Part shown: one piece after another, positions 42,260 through 50,120 of the stretch
How the letters are laid out: the number at the start of each line of letters is the position of its first letter
How positions within the stretch are numbered: the stretch's first letter is position 1
Assembly (NCBI RefSeq): GCF_001414055.1
Contig: NZ_CP013002.1
Coordinates: forward strand, 2,728,001-2,792,000
Direction: 5' to 3'
DNA from: Caulobacter henricii
Lineage (GTDB): Bacteria; Pseudomonadota; Alphaproteobacteria; Caulobacterales; Caulobacteraceae
Length of the DNA stretch: 64,000 bases
Program-made: the position numbers and the translations under genes
The notes under the pieces: model-generated
Told to the model about the DNA's origin: nothing
The model's input: the letters and a program-made list of their open reading frames with translations, nothing else
The model's database searches: none

Positions 42260-43294
42260 ATGGCCTCCAAGATCGCCGAAGACCCCCGCATTGACCCGCG
42301 CATCAAGGCGATCTTCGGCGCCACCGAATTTGGCATCAGCCCTGGCGACGTCGCCAGCCGCGAGGAACTGCTGGCCCAGGAAACCAGCCCACAGGCCCTG
42401 GCCGCTGCGGCCGGCCTGAAGGCCTTTCTCAACATGTGCGACAACGAAGCCGTGGCACCGTCGACGGGACTTGTAACGAGGACCGAGCAGGTCGTCTCCC
42501 TGCCCGATGGCAACCTGATCAATATCCAGTTCATCCGCCCCGATACGGATGAGTGCCTGCCTTGCGTCTACTATATCCATGGCGGCGGCATGGAGCGCCT
42601 GTCGTGCTTTGACGGCAACTATCGCGCCTGGGGCCGGATCATCGCCGCCCGTGGGGTGGCAGTCGCCATGGTCGATTTCCGCAACGCGACCCTGCCCTCC
42701 TCCGTCAGCGAGGTAGCACCGTTCCCAGCCGGCCTGAACGATTGCGTTTCGGGGCTGAAGTGGGTTCACGCCAATAGCGCGGCCCTGAACATCGACCCGG
42801 CCCGGATCATCGTCGCCGGCGAAAGCGGCGGCGGCAACCTGACCCTGGCAACCGGTCTGAAGCTCAAGGCCGACGGTGATCTGGGGCTGATCACGGGCCT
42901 CTATGCCCTGTGCCCCTATATTGCCGGCAAGTGGCCGCTGGATGAGCACCCGTCCTCGACGGAGAACAACGGCATACTGCTGCAGCTGCACCATAACCGG
43001 GCGGCCATGGCCTATGGCATCGAGGCGTTCGAAGCCCGCAATCCACTGGCCTGGCCGGGTTTTGCGACCCTTGAAGACCTGAGGGGCCTGCCGCCTGTCG
43101 TGATCAGCGTCAACGAATGTGATCCGCTGCGGGATGAAGGCATCGCCTTCTATCGCCGGCTGATGGCGGCCGGGGTCAGCGCCCGCTGCCGCCAGGTGAT
43201 GGGCACCATCCACGGAACGGAAATCTTCCCGATCTGCTGCCCGGACATCAGCCGCGACACCGCCAGCGACATCGCCAATTTCTGCATCGGGTAG
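42260..43294 (+). CDS. Alpha/beta hydrolase (hormone-sensitive lipase family)
   Basis: A 344-residue esterase. The oxyanion motif is YYIHGGGMERLSCFDGNYRA, the nucleophile elbow VAGESGGGNLTLA with S189, the acid in VVISVNECDPLRDEGIAFYR, and the His in MGTIHGTEIF, so the triad is complete. HGGG plus GESGGG places it in the HSL (family IV) group, acting on short acyl esters. No signal peptide. It is the last core-like gene before the tRNA-Cys accessory zone. Confidence 0.92.
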   Translation: MASKIAEDPRIDPRIKAIFGATEFGISPGDVASREELLAQETSPQALAAAAGLKAFLNMCDNEAVAPSTGLVTRTEQVVSLPDGNLINIQFIRPDTDECLPCVYYIHGGGMERLSCFDGNYRAWGRIIAARGVAVAMVDFRNATLPSSVSEVAPFPAGLNDCVSGLKWVHANSAALNIDPARIIVAGESGGGNLTLATGLKLKADGDLGLITGLYALCPYIAGKWPLDEHPSSTENNGILLQLHHNRAAMAYGIEAFEARNPLAWPGFATLEDLRGLPPVVISVNECDPLRDEGIAFYRRLMAAGVSARCRQVMGTIHGTEIFPICCPDISRDTASDIANFCIG

Positions 43295-44007
43295 CGAAGG
43301 CGGGCGCTTGCGGTCTTCGACTTGTGGACCTGATTGCGAAGCGGCTGGATTGGCGCGCACGACTAAGGGATCGCCAGCTCCGCTCTAGGGTCTTGGTTTC
43401 GCGCCGCTTCTGAGGAAACTCGCGGTCATTTTCCCGCGCGACGCTCTAGGTGACCGGCGACCTGGACAACAACCAAGCCGCCGCCGCGCTCAAAGACCCT
43501 GAACCGCAGCATGGTTGCGGTCTCCGATTAGCAGTCGCCTACAGATCCTCTACGAATAAGCCCGCATGACCTCAGCCCCGGGGCCCGATGAACCGGTTGG
43601 CTGCCGCCCTTCCAGAGGAAGCCCGAACCTATTTCGATGCGCCGTGCCCGGCACCGGGCACCGACATACAATCAGCCGCCTCTGGCCGAACTGATGCGGC
43701 GCGCCAGGACCAGAAGCAGCCCTCGCCGCCTATGGGGCCAACGCGGCACGGTGCGGCAAAGGCGTGCTAATTCAATCGTATGACGGACAGCACCCGCGAT
43801 TTTTGCAAACTGAAGGACACGAGTTCGCTACCCGACGCCAACACAACAACCTGCTGATGTTTCGTTCCTCGTCCATGCGCTCGGAAACCCGGGGGCCAAC
43901 GAATTCCGGATCATAACGCTCAGGACGCAAGAGACAGTTGCGACTTGAGAACTGAACCTGTATCCAACGCCCTCTCTTCGCCGACGCCCGATTGCGTTGA
44001 CCCGGAT
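43295..44007. other. Gene-free stretch upstream of tRNA-Cys
   Basis: Over these 713 bp no open frame has family features or a good start. The tRNA promoter must lie near the right end. I see no direct repeat of the tRNA here. Confidence 0.5.
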
Positions 44008-44081
44008 GGCCCGGTGGCGGAGTGGTGACGCAGCGGATTGCAAATCCGTGCACCCCGGTTCGATTCCGGGCCGGGCCTCCA
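44008..44081 (+). tRNA. tRNA-Cys (anticodon GCA)
   Basis: A complete 74-nt cloverleaf: acceptor GGCCCGG (44008-44014) pairs with CCGGGCC (44071-44077), discriminator T, encoded CCA at 44079-44081. The D arm is GCGGAGTGGTGACGC, the anticodon loop TTGCAAA has GCA at 44040-44042, and the T arm is CCCGG TTCGATT CCGGG. Discriminator U73 fits cysteine. A degenerate copy of its 3' part recurs at 49153. Confidence 0.96.
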
Positions 44082-44156
44082 ATTTTTTCAATGGTTTAAA
44101 TTCAACGACGTTCTCCGGTTTGCAGACCGGTTGGCAGGAAACGTCCTCAGCACTGT
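44042..44156 (+). repeat. Left copy of long direct repeat (putative attL, tRNA 3' end plus flank)
   Basis: From the anticodon to about 75 bp past the tRNA this sequence matches 49153-49263 with substitutions and small gaps. The best stretches are AAATCCGTGC-CCCCGGTT in the tRNA part and CGGTTTGCAGACC-GTT-GCA-GAAA at 44116-44140. tRNA 3' ends are the usual integration sites of genomic islands, so this is the likely left boundary. Confidence 0.65.
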
Positions 44157-44540
44157 CTCGCATCTGCTTGGCTAGACGCTTCGCATTGACCTGCGAGATG
44201 GAACGCGATTGGCATATCTATCATGGGTAGCGAGAGACCGGAGTGAGTGACCGGCAAGCTCCGAGCTGGTTAGCGGACATCCCATTGACCTCCCAAAGAC
44301 AAGCTGCAAGCCCATGTAGGTGTTGAACTTGCGAGTCCGGTGGTTCGGTCAATAACGGGCGATCAGCGAGAAGCTGCCTCGCCGACCGCCCGCGAAGTCA
44401 CCACCGCCGAGAACCGTCGCCGCTTCAAGCTGATCGGCTCCATCCCGCCACCATGCCTTGGAGGCAGGTCAGCGTTAAACCGTCAGCGCCGTTACCAGCC
44501 TGAGCGTCAGGTTTCCGGCGAGCCGAGGTCCAGGCGCGCC
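44157..44540. other. Gene-free stretch after tRNA-Cys
   Basis: No integrase or other gene is recognisable in this 384-bp stretch; the frames present lack good starts or family features. If an integrase was once encoded next to the tRNA, it is gone. Confidence 0.45.
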
Positions 44541-44915
44541 CTATTCAGGGCCCTCACACCAAGGGCCATGGACTTTCCCGGCCGGATTGGCCTTGAGCGT
44601 GTTTCGGCCCGTGCAAACGAAGTACCGATAGGGGGAATTGCCGAGCCCATGGGATACCGACTCGCCATAAAGCAGCACAATCCCACCCTCGGTGGGGACC
44701 TCACAACTGCTTCCGCTGCACCACGAGATGGTGATGGCCCAAGGGCAGGAGTTTCGGAAGAAGCCGGGCTGTGTCGAGCTATCAAGACAAGTGGCCATCT
44801 CTCTGGACCTTGGTGCTTGATACTGTTGTCCAGAGCCGTTCGCCGGTGCCGATGAGACAGTGACCGGTAGAGCGACGATTGCGGCCGAAATGATGGCTAT
44901 TGCGCCAAACTTCAT
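44541..44915 (-). CDS. Small cysteine-rich secreted protein
   Basis: A 124-residue protein from the ATG at 44915 with a good signal peptide (MKFGAIAIISAAIVALPVTV, cleaved near SSA). The mature part has six cysteines, including NSCPWAITISWCSGSSCEVP and FVCTGRNTLKANPAGK, with one near the C-terminus (GPWCEG), so it is probably disulfide-bonded in the periplasm or outside. I do not recognise the family. It is the only gene on the minus strand between the two tRNA-derived repeats and faces away from the five-gene array. Confidence 0.6.
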   Translation of the reverse strand: MKFGAIAIISAAIVALPVTVSSAPANGSGQQYQAPRSREMATCLDSSTQPGFFRNSCPWAITISWCSGSSCEVPTEGGIVLLYGESVSHGLGNSPYRYFVCTGRNTLKANPAGKVHGPWCEGPE

Positions 44916-45123
44916 GTCTATCCTCCCCGTTTGCACAAACATTGTTATCCAGACTAGAGCGCCGAATCCAGACCGTCCAGTCCGCTCAGAAATGCGCGTT
45001 TCAGCCTGCCTGTCGGCCTGATGACCAAGCCGGAGACGCGTTAGACTGAGACGCCCAGTTCGGTTGACCAGTACTCACGACCCAACCCATACTGCGGCCC
45101 TCGGCCAAGCAGAGGGATGTCGC

Positions 45124-45579
45124 ATGGGTGGGTATCGTTTAGCGCTGGCCCTGGGTGCGGCTCTGTCCGTCATCACCACCGGAACGGCCTCGGCGAGGCA
45201 GTCGGGCTATGTCTTTCTGCAGTGTGATTACACGGGAGACGACGTTGGAAACCCTCCGGCCCAGTTCCGAATTGGCAACGGCCGATGGGATCAGCTCACC
45301 AATGGTGCCTGGGGTTACGCGGGCGGAGCCGACTGTGGAGGCGATGGAACCACGAGCTCAGGGGACACGGCCCAAACCCGCTGCACTTTCGCCGAGAACG
45401 AGTATCGCATGGTAACCAGATACTATGGGCGATACCCTTCCGTTTACACCCATACGATCAACCGGGTCACAGGCCGGTATTACTTTAGTATCAGGGACGC
45501 GGATGGCGTCTCGCCCGTCGACCAGACGGCCCAATGTCGGCCTATTGCCGAGCCTAAGACCGCTCAACGCATCTTCTGA
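45124..45579 (+). CDS. Secreted four-cysteine protein, array member 1
   Basis: A 151-residue protein; the ATG at 45124 gives a signal peptide (MGGYRLALALGAALSVITTG, cleaved near ASA). The mature domain shares the array pattern: SGYVFLQCDYTG, FRIGNGRWDQL, GAWGYAGGADCGG, RCTFAENEYRM, TINRVTGRYYF and TAQCRPIAEPKTAQRIF, with four conserved cysteines. Its leader and upstream DNA differ from the other members and it lacks the 63-bp block found before members 2-5, so it may be the oldest copy or joined to a different promoter. Function not recognised. Confidence 0.75.
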   Translation: MGGYRLALALGAALSVITTGTASARQSGYVFLQCDYTGDDVGNPPAQFRIGNGRWDQLTNGAWGYAGGADCGGDGTTSSGDTAQTRCTFAENEYRMVTRYYGRYPSVYTHTINRVTGRYYFSIRDADGVSPVDQTAQCRPIAEPKTAQRIF

Positions 45580-45672
45580 CATTCAGCCTTAGCGCGGGCA
45601 GGCCAGCGCCATTTACACGGCCTGCATCGTCGTCCAGCCTGCCGACGCTTGCAGCCCTTGGGATGATCACAA

Positions 45673-46122
45673 ATGAAGACGGTCAAGATCGCGGCGGTCT
45701 GCGCCGCCTTGGTAGCGCTCAGCGCCAGCGAAGCCTCGGCGCAGCAGTCGGGCTACGTCTTTCTGCAGTGTGATTATACCGGAACCTACGCCGGAAGTGA
45801 CCCGCGCCAGTACCGGATCGGCAACGGTCGGTGGGATGTGCTCGCGGACGGTGCCTGGCATTTCTGGGGCGAAAGCGAGTGTGGTGGCGAACGGACCACT
45901 GCGGTCGGGACGGGACAATCTCGCTGCACCTTCGCCGAGAACGAGTATCGCATGGTGGCAAGCACCTATGGTCAGTTTCCTTCGACCTTCATACATACAA
46001 TCAGTCGGATAACGGGCCGGTACCAACTTAGCGTTAGAACTCCGGATGGCCGCGCAGACGAAGACCTCACGGCACAATGTCGGCCCATTGCGGAGCCGAA
46101 GACTGCCGAGCGCTTGTTCTGA
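45673..46122 (+). CDS. Secreted four-cysteine protein, array member 2
   Basis: A 149-residue protein with leader MKTVKIAAVCAALVALSASE (cleaved near ASA-QQ at about 23). The mature part of about 126 residues carries C33, C70, C85 and C136. It repeats the pattern FRIGNGRW (here YRIGNGRWDVLADGAW), RCTFAENEYRMVAS, HTISRITGRYQLS and AQCRPIAEPKTAERLF. Two intramolecular disulfides are likely. It starts 63 bp after the beginning of the conserved upstream block. No transmembrane helix or enzymatic motif is seen. Confidence 0.8.
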   Translation: MKTVKIAAVCAALVALSASEASAQQSGYVFLQCDYTGTYAGSDPRQYRIGNGRWDVLADGAWHFWGESECGGERTTAVGTGQSRCTFAENEYRMVASTYGQFPSTFIHTISRITGRYQLSVRTPDGRADEDLTAQCRPIAEPKTAERLF

Positions 46123-46216
46123 CGTTCGGCCCGTGCGCGAAAGGGCCATCTGCATTTACATCACCTGTATCGTCGTCCAGCACTTCTAGTGTTTGCAGCC
46201 CTTGGGATGATCACTA

Positions 46217-46666
46217 ATGAACACGGTCAGGATCGCGGCGGTCTTCGCCGGCTTGGTAGCGCTCAGTGCCAGCGGAGCGTCAGCGCAGCAGCCGGGCTAC
46301 GTCTTTCTTCAGTGTGACCACACAGGGGCCATGGCCGGAAACAACCCATTACAGTTCCGGATCGGTAACGGGCGATGGGATGGGCTCCACGACGGTGCTT
46401 GGAGCTTCGCTGGCCTAAGCGACTGCGGAAGCGAACGAACCACTGCTGACGGCACGGCCCGAACCCGCTGCACCTTCGGCGAAACCGAGTATCAAATGGT
46501 GTCGAGCTCTAACAGTCGTTATCCTTCGACATGGGTCTGGACGATCAGTCGGGTAACGGGTCGATATCAACTGAGCATTAGGCAGGCGGACGGAATCGGT
46601 AATGACGACAGAACGGCCCAATGCCGTCCTATCGCCGAGCCGAAGACCGCTGAGCGTCTATTCTGA
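46217..46666 (+). CDS. Secreted four-cysteine protein, array member 3
   Basis: A 149-residue paralogue exactly 544 bp downstream of member 2, start to start. Leader MNTVRIAAVFAGLVALSASG; mature part with GYVFLQCDHTGAMAGNNPLQ, FRIGNGRWDGLHDGAWSF, SDCGSERTT, RCTFGETEYQMVSS, TISRVTGRYQLSIRQADG and the shared tail AQCRPIAEPKTAERLF. All four cysteines are kept while surface-type positions vary. Confidence 0.8.
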   Translation: MNTVRIAAVFAGLVALSASGASAQQPGYVFLQCDHTGAMAGNNPLQFRIGNGRWDGLHDGAWSFAGLSDCGSERTTADGTARTRCTFGETEYQMVSSSNSRYPSTWVWTISRVTGRYQLSIRQADGIGNDDRTAQCRPIAEPKTAERLF

Positions 46667-46760
46667 CGTTGGGCCCGCACCCCGCAACGGCCAGCTCCAT
46701 TTACACCGCCTGCATCTTCGCCCAGCATTTCGATGCTTGCAGCCCTTTGGATGATCACCA

Positions 46761-47201
46761 ATGAACATGGTCAGGATCGCGGCGGTCTGCGCCGCCTTCC
46801 TAGCGCTCAGTGCCAGCGGAGCCTCAGCCCAGCAGGCTGGCTACGTCTTTCTGCAGTGTGAGTTCACCGGCAAAGACGCTGGAAGCAGCCCGCCTCAGTT
46901 CCGGATCGGCAATGGCCGATGGGACCAGCTCGTGGATGGGGCCTGGCGTTACGCGGGCGGAAGCGACTGTGGCGGCGAACGAACCACTGCCGAGGGCGCG
47001 GCCCGAACCCACTGCACCTTCGGCGAGAATGAGTACCGAATGGCGACGAGCTACTACCGGCAGGAGCCCACGACCACCACACGTACAATTAGTCGGGTCA
47101 CGGGCAGCTACCGGATTACCGAAAGAAAGTATCCTCCGAGCAGGCCTGGTTTTGACATGACGGTCCAGTGTCAGCCTATCGCCGAGCCAAAGACCCCTTA
47201 G
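46761..47201 (+). CDS. Secreted four-cysteine protein, array member 4 (shortened tail)
   Basis: A 146-residue paralogue 544 bp after member 3. Leader MNMVRIAAVCAAFLALSASG; mature part has GYVFLQCEFTGKDAGSSPPQ, FRIGNGRWDQLVDGAWRYAG, HCTFGENEYRMATS, TISRVTGSYRITERKY and QCQPIAEPKTP. Compared with members 2 and 3 it stops at PKTP because a TAG (47199-47201) replaces the next codon; after it GCGGAACTTCTGA still resembles the end of the other genes. All four cysteines are retained. Confidence 0.78.
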   Translation: MNMVRIAAVCAAFLALSASGASAQQAGYVFLQCEFTGKDAGSSPPQFRIGNGRWDQLVDGAWRYAGGSDCGGERTTAEGAARTHCTFGENEYRMATSYYRQEPTTTTRTISRVTGSYRITERKYPPSRPGFDMTVQCQPIAEPKTP

Positions 47202-47306
47202 CGGAACTTCTGACGTCCAGCCTTCGCCCTAACCGACCTTCGGCATTTACACCGGCTTTATCGTCGTCCAGCCTGCCGACGCTTGCAGCTCTTGGAATGA
47301 ACACCA

Positions 47307-47771
47307 ATGAAGACGGTCAAGTTCGCGGCGGTCGTCGCTGCCTTGATAGCGCTCAGCGCCAGCGGGGCCACAGCCCGGCAGGCTGGCTATGTCTATCTTC
47401 AATGCAATGTTGCAATGAACGGCAGTCCTGGTCCTCAGACCTACCGGATTGGCAATGGTCAATGGGATTTTTTGGACAACCCCTACTGGGAGGCCCTCGA
47501 ATGGGTGAACTGTGGCGAGCAGCGGCGGCGGGACAATTTTCTTTATACCCGAAATTGCTCTTTCAATGATCGGCAATTCAGATCGGAGATAAACATTAGG
47601 CATGTGATGCCTGGCATGGAGGGGTTCAGTATCTCCATCCAGCACAATGTCGATCGCGATGCCGGTACAATGGGCTATTCATACTTGTCGGTAAATGAGA
47701 CTGAAAACAGGAGGCGTCTGAGTACCTGCAAGCCCATTCAGGACCCGGGTCCCCCGCAGCGAAAGTTCTGA
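47307..47771 (+). CDS. Secreted four-cysteine protein, array member 5 (divergent)
   Basis: A 154-residue, most divergent member, 546 bp after member 4. Leader MKTVKFAAVVAALIALSASG. The pattern is still visible: AGYVYLQCNVAMNG, TYRIGNGQWDFLDNPYWEAL, WVNCGEQRRRDNF, RNCSFNDRQFRSE and LSTCKPIQDPGPPQRKF. The four cysteines are kept, but the ISRVTGRY segment is replaced by an unrelated FSISIQHNVDRDAGTM stretch. It ends the array; no terminator hairpin is obvious. Confidence 0.78.
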   Translation: MKTVKFAAVVAALIALSASGATARQAGYVYLQCNVAMNGSPGPQTYRIGNGQWDFLDNPYWEALEWVNCGEQRRRDNFLYTRNCSFNDRQFRSEINIRHVMPGMEGFSISIQHNVDRDAGTMGYSYLSVNETENRRRLSTCKPIQDPGPPQRKF

Positions 47772-47968
47772 CCGCGAATTCCCAGACCTCGCTAAATGCG
47801 CGCCCGTCACCGGTACTGCAACGTCTGTCACTCCATAACGACCAAGTACGGATGTGGTGATCGAAGCCGACTGTGAACGGCTAGCCCAACACTGGTGGCT
47901 GTTGGTGAGGGACGGCTCGTCCAAAGGCAAAGGGAGCGATCGCCTGAAATCTAGAACCGATTGGTTCG

Positions 47969-48226
47969 ATGACCGCCAACGCCGCAAAGCCGGCCGCCGA
48001 CATCCGCTACTGGGACAACCTGCCCGGCGAGATCGTCTATGCGACCTCGCCCGAGGTCGCCGGCTTCAAGGCCGTGCTCCAGTCAGAGGCGGGCGGCTAT
48101 CTCCGTGACCTGCCGATCAGTTTCAGGGGGCCGCCCGGCGGGACGTGCAGGATGGGGTGGGTGCGGACGCGCTCGGCCTCCGACATTTCGGTGACCGCGC
48201 CCAACAGCGCCGAGGTCAAGCGATGA
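47969..48226 (+). CDS. Short ORF coupled to downstream exported-protein gene
   Basis: An 85-codon frame beginning MTANAAKPAADIRYWDNLPG and ending NSAEVKR, whose TGA overlaps the ATG of the next gene (ATGA, 48223-48226). The first half reads like a real protein (EIVYATSPEVAGFKAVLQSE); the second half looks out of character and overlaps a hydrolase-like fragment on the other strand. It may be the broken front of an unknown gene fused to foreign sequence. No family recognised. Confidence 0.35.
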   Translation: MTANAAKPAADIRYWDNLPGEIVYATSPEVAGFKAVLQSEAGGYLRDLPISFRGPPGGTCRMGWVRTRSASDISVTAPNSAEVKR

Positions 48227-48231
48227 GCCGC
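48090..48231 (-). pseudogene. Fragment resembling an alpha/beta-hydrolase (kynurenine formamidase-like)
   Basis: On the minus strand the frame reads LTSALLGAVTEMSEAERVRT and HPILHVPPGGPLKLIG, which resembles the cap-to-strand region (SPILHxPxGGPLIxxxGG) of kynurenine-formamidase-like hydrolases. No start, nucleophile or remaining domain is present, so it can only be a remnant. This is a weak call from one motif. Confidence 0.3.
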
Positions 48232-49068
48232 CGCGCCCTGGCCCTGACCCTGTTGATCGCCACCTCCGCTGCCACGCTCGCTCAAGCCGAGCCCCGTCGT
48301 ATCTACAAGTCACCTGATCGCTGGCTCTTCGTCGAGGGCGGGGACCTGGCGGTGGCGCGCTTCATCGCTGCCGGTCCGCAGGGCGAGCAGTCGTTCGCGG
48401 AAGTGACTGACGCCCAAGGGGTGTTCGACGGGATCAAGGCTCGGCTGGGCGAGACGACCGAAGGTCTGGGCATTTTCGTCGATCCGGCCGCGTCGTGCTC
48501 CGACAGCCCGAGCACGAATCTCACCGGGGCCCAGGGCTGGGCCTATGTCTGTCGCTTCAAACTGCTCGAGGCACCCGCTCCGGTCCCGGCCCCGGCGATG
48601 GCCGTAGCCGTTGCCGCCCCGACTGCTGCGCCTCCTGAGATCCCGCCGGTTTCGCTTCCGGTGACGCCAGTCCCGGCAAAGGTGGCGCGGCCAGTGGCAG
48701 TGAACGTCGCCGCGCCAGTGCCTGCGAAAGCGCCCGCGCCCTTGTTACCGGCCCCTGCGCCCGCAGCAATCGCCTCGGGTCCTGCCGTCGCTACCGACAC
48801 TGAAGCCGACCAATTGAACGGCCAGGTCAGGGCCGCCCTCGACGCAGCCGAGGCGCGCGACCGACAGAAGCAAGCCGACTACGAGGCCGCCAAGCAGAAA
48901 GCCGCCGACGACTTCGCCAAGCAGATGGCCGCGCACGAGGCGAGCGTGAAGGCCGGCAAGGCCGAATACGAAGCCAGCATGTTAGCTTGGCGAAACCGGG
49001 TGGCGGCTTGCAAGGCCGGCGACACGAGCCAGTGTGCGGAGCCGGTGGCGCCGGCGTCAACGAAGTGA
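48223..49068 (+). CDS. Exported Pro/Ala-rich protein with C-terminal coiled coil
   Basis: A 281-residue protein from the ATG at 48223. A signal peptide (MSRRALALTLLIATSAATLA) is followed by a globular region of about 100 residues with YKSPDRWLFVEGGDLAVARF and two cysteines (SCSDSPS, YVCRFKLLEA), then a long Pro/Ala/Val linker (about residues 120-200) and a charged helical segment RDRQKQADYEAAKQKAADDF of coiled-coil character ending in a short tail with two cysteines. The linker suggests an envelope-spanning or surface-extended protein. No family recognised. It lies just inside the right tRNA-derived repeat. Confidence 0.65.
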   Translation: MSRRALALTLLIATSAATLAQAEPRRIYKSPDRWLFVEGGDLAVARFIAAGPQGEQSFAEVTDAQGVFDGIKARLGETTEGLGIFVDPAASCSDSPSTNLTGAQGWAYVCRFKLLEAPAPVPAPAMAVAVAAPTAAPPEIPPVSLPVTPVPAKVARPVAVNVAAPVPAKAPAPLLPAPAPAAIASGPAVATDTEADQLNGQVRAALDAAEARDRQKQADYEAAKQKAADDFAKQMAAHEASVKAGKAEYEASMLAWRNRVAACKAGDTSQCAEPVAPASTK

Positions 49069-49152
49069 TGTCGATGCACCCTGCTCAAGAGTTTGCACTG
49101 ATCCCGCCGACCCAGACATCACGGGATTCTGATATGGGAGCGATCTGTTTGA

Positions 49153-49263
49153 AAATCCGTGCCCCCCGGTTAGATCCGGGCTGAGCCTGCAGTTTTCAAT
49201 GCTTCAATTTTAGCGGCCTTCTTCGGTTTGCAGACCAGTTTGCAAGAAAGCTACTCAGCTCTG
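49153..49263 (+). repeat. Right, degenerate copy of tRNA-Cys 3' end plus flank (putative attR)
   Basis: AAATCCGTGCCCCCCGGTT, GATCCGGG, GCCT-CA, TTTTCAAT and CTTCGGTTTGCAGACCAGTT follow the same order as at 44042-44156, with substitutions and short indels (I estimate about 70% identity by eye). The acceptor and T-arm pairing is lost, so it is not a working tRNA. It is either an ageing attachment-site duplicate or a decayed second tRNA-Cys locus. Confidence 0.65.
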
Positions 49264-50120
49264 CCCTACACATACTTGACGAGACAATTTCACCTTGCCC
49301 GTGGGCGGCGAATTTGCGGCGATATAATCTGTCGGTCCAGCAGGTGCGAGGGAAAGCGCAGCCGTGACGCGCAAGCCCGCTAGGCGCATAAGCCGCTCAA
49401 TCCGCGAGCACCCGTCGCGGCGACCATAGCCATGCAGGACAGCGTAGACACTCGGCGAACCACGGGTACCTCAGCACTCGCCATGGATCATGCCTGAGCT
49501 CTGCAATCAGCGTCCGATTGACTGCTGCATGCTGTCTATCAGGCCTGATCCGCTAAGCACAAAAGCGGCTAGTTTACAGGCCTAGGACCAGACACGTCGT
49601 GTCAACCCGCCAAACACTGCGTTGCTCATCGACGAACCCGAACTTCATTGAGAGGTCGCTCCGGGCCGAATGTCTACGAAGCTATTATGAGCATTGCTTC
49701 ATTAGGATATCGCATTCCATCCCTGGATGGTCATTCTCGCAGCGCAAGCGACCATCTATCGGCGATATCGTCGACGGGAGCGATCGGAGTGCTCGACAAT
49801 CCGCCGCACATCAGTCGACATGACAACTATAGAGTCGGAGAGAGAGCGCACATGGACCAGATGGAGCTGTTGACCACTTTTTGCAGCGATGTCTGGTGCA
49901 CGAGGCGGTCAAAGTGATGCGCACCAGGCTATCCGGCGATATCAACGCGATATTTGCAGACGTGAGCGAACTCAATTTTTTGATGAGCTAAGCGCCAAAC
50001 CTGTCACCGACCGAGCGCACCAGATAGTTCGTAAACTGGTGACGGAAGTGCAGGCGATCGTCCGATGATTTTTGAGATCGAAATCTCTTCTTGCTTTATT
50101 AACCTTCATGAAAGCGCGAC
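49264..50120. other. Gene-free accessory DNA
   Basis: These 857 bp show no recognisable gene on either strand. Base composition shifts from GC-rich to AT-rich near 50070, at the edge of the polysaccharide cluster. Short open frames at 49599-49917 have no family features. Probably degraded insert DNA. Confidence 0.45.

Larger units (their letters stand above)
45610..47306 (+). repeat. 63-64-bp conserved block before array genes 2-5
   Basis: Four near-identical intergenic blocks lie at 45610-45672, 46153-46216, 46698-46760 and 47244-47306, each running from CATTTACA through a GTCCAGC segment and GCTTGCAGC to the start codon. They carry the ribosome-binding region and perhaps a promoter for each copy. 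Their conservation shows that block plus gene was duplicated as one unit with a period of 544-546 bp. Confidence 0.85.

Noticed and set aside
44340..44855. Plus-strand frame opposite the cysteine-rich secreted protein
   Set aside because: The minus-strand frame has a good signal peptide and ordered cysteines; the plus frame has none.
45610..47306. Regularly spaced repeats suggesting a CRISPR array
   Set aside because: The repeated blocks are 544-546 bp apart and each lies before a coding gene, so this is tandem gene duplication, not a repeat-spacer array. No CRISPR array was seen elsewhere in the window.
49141..49215. Possible second functional tRNA-Cys
   Set aside because: The acceptor and T-stem pairing and the anticodon loop are destroyed; it is a degenerate copy only.
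49599..49917. Two overlapping plus-strand frames after the right tRNA-derived repeat
   Set aside because: No signal peptide, motif or start context, and they overlap each other; probably chance frames in degraded DNA.
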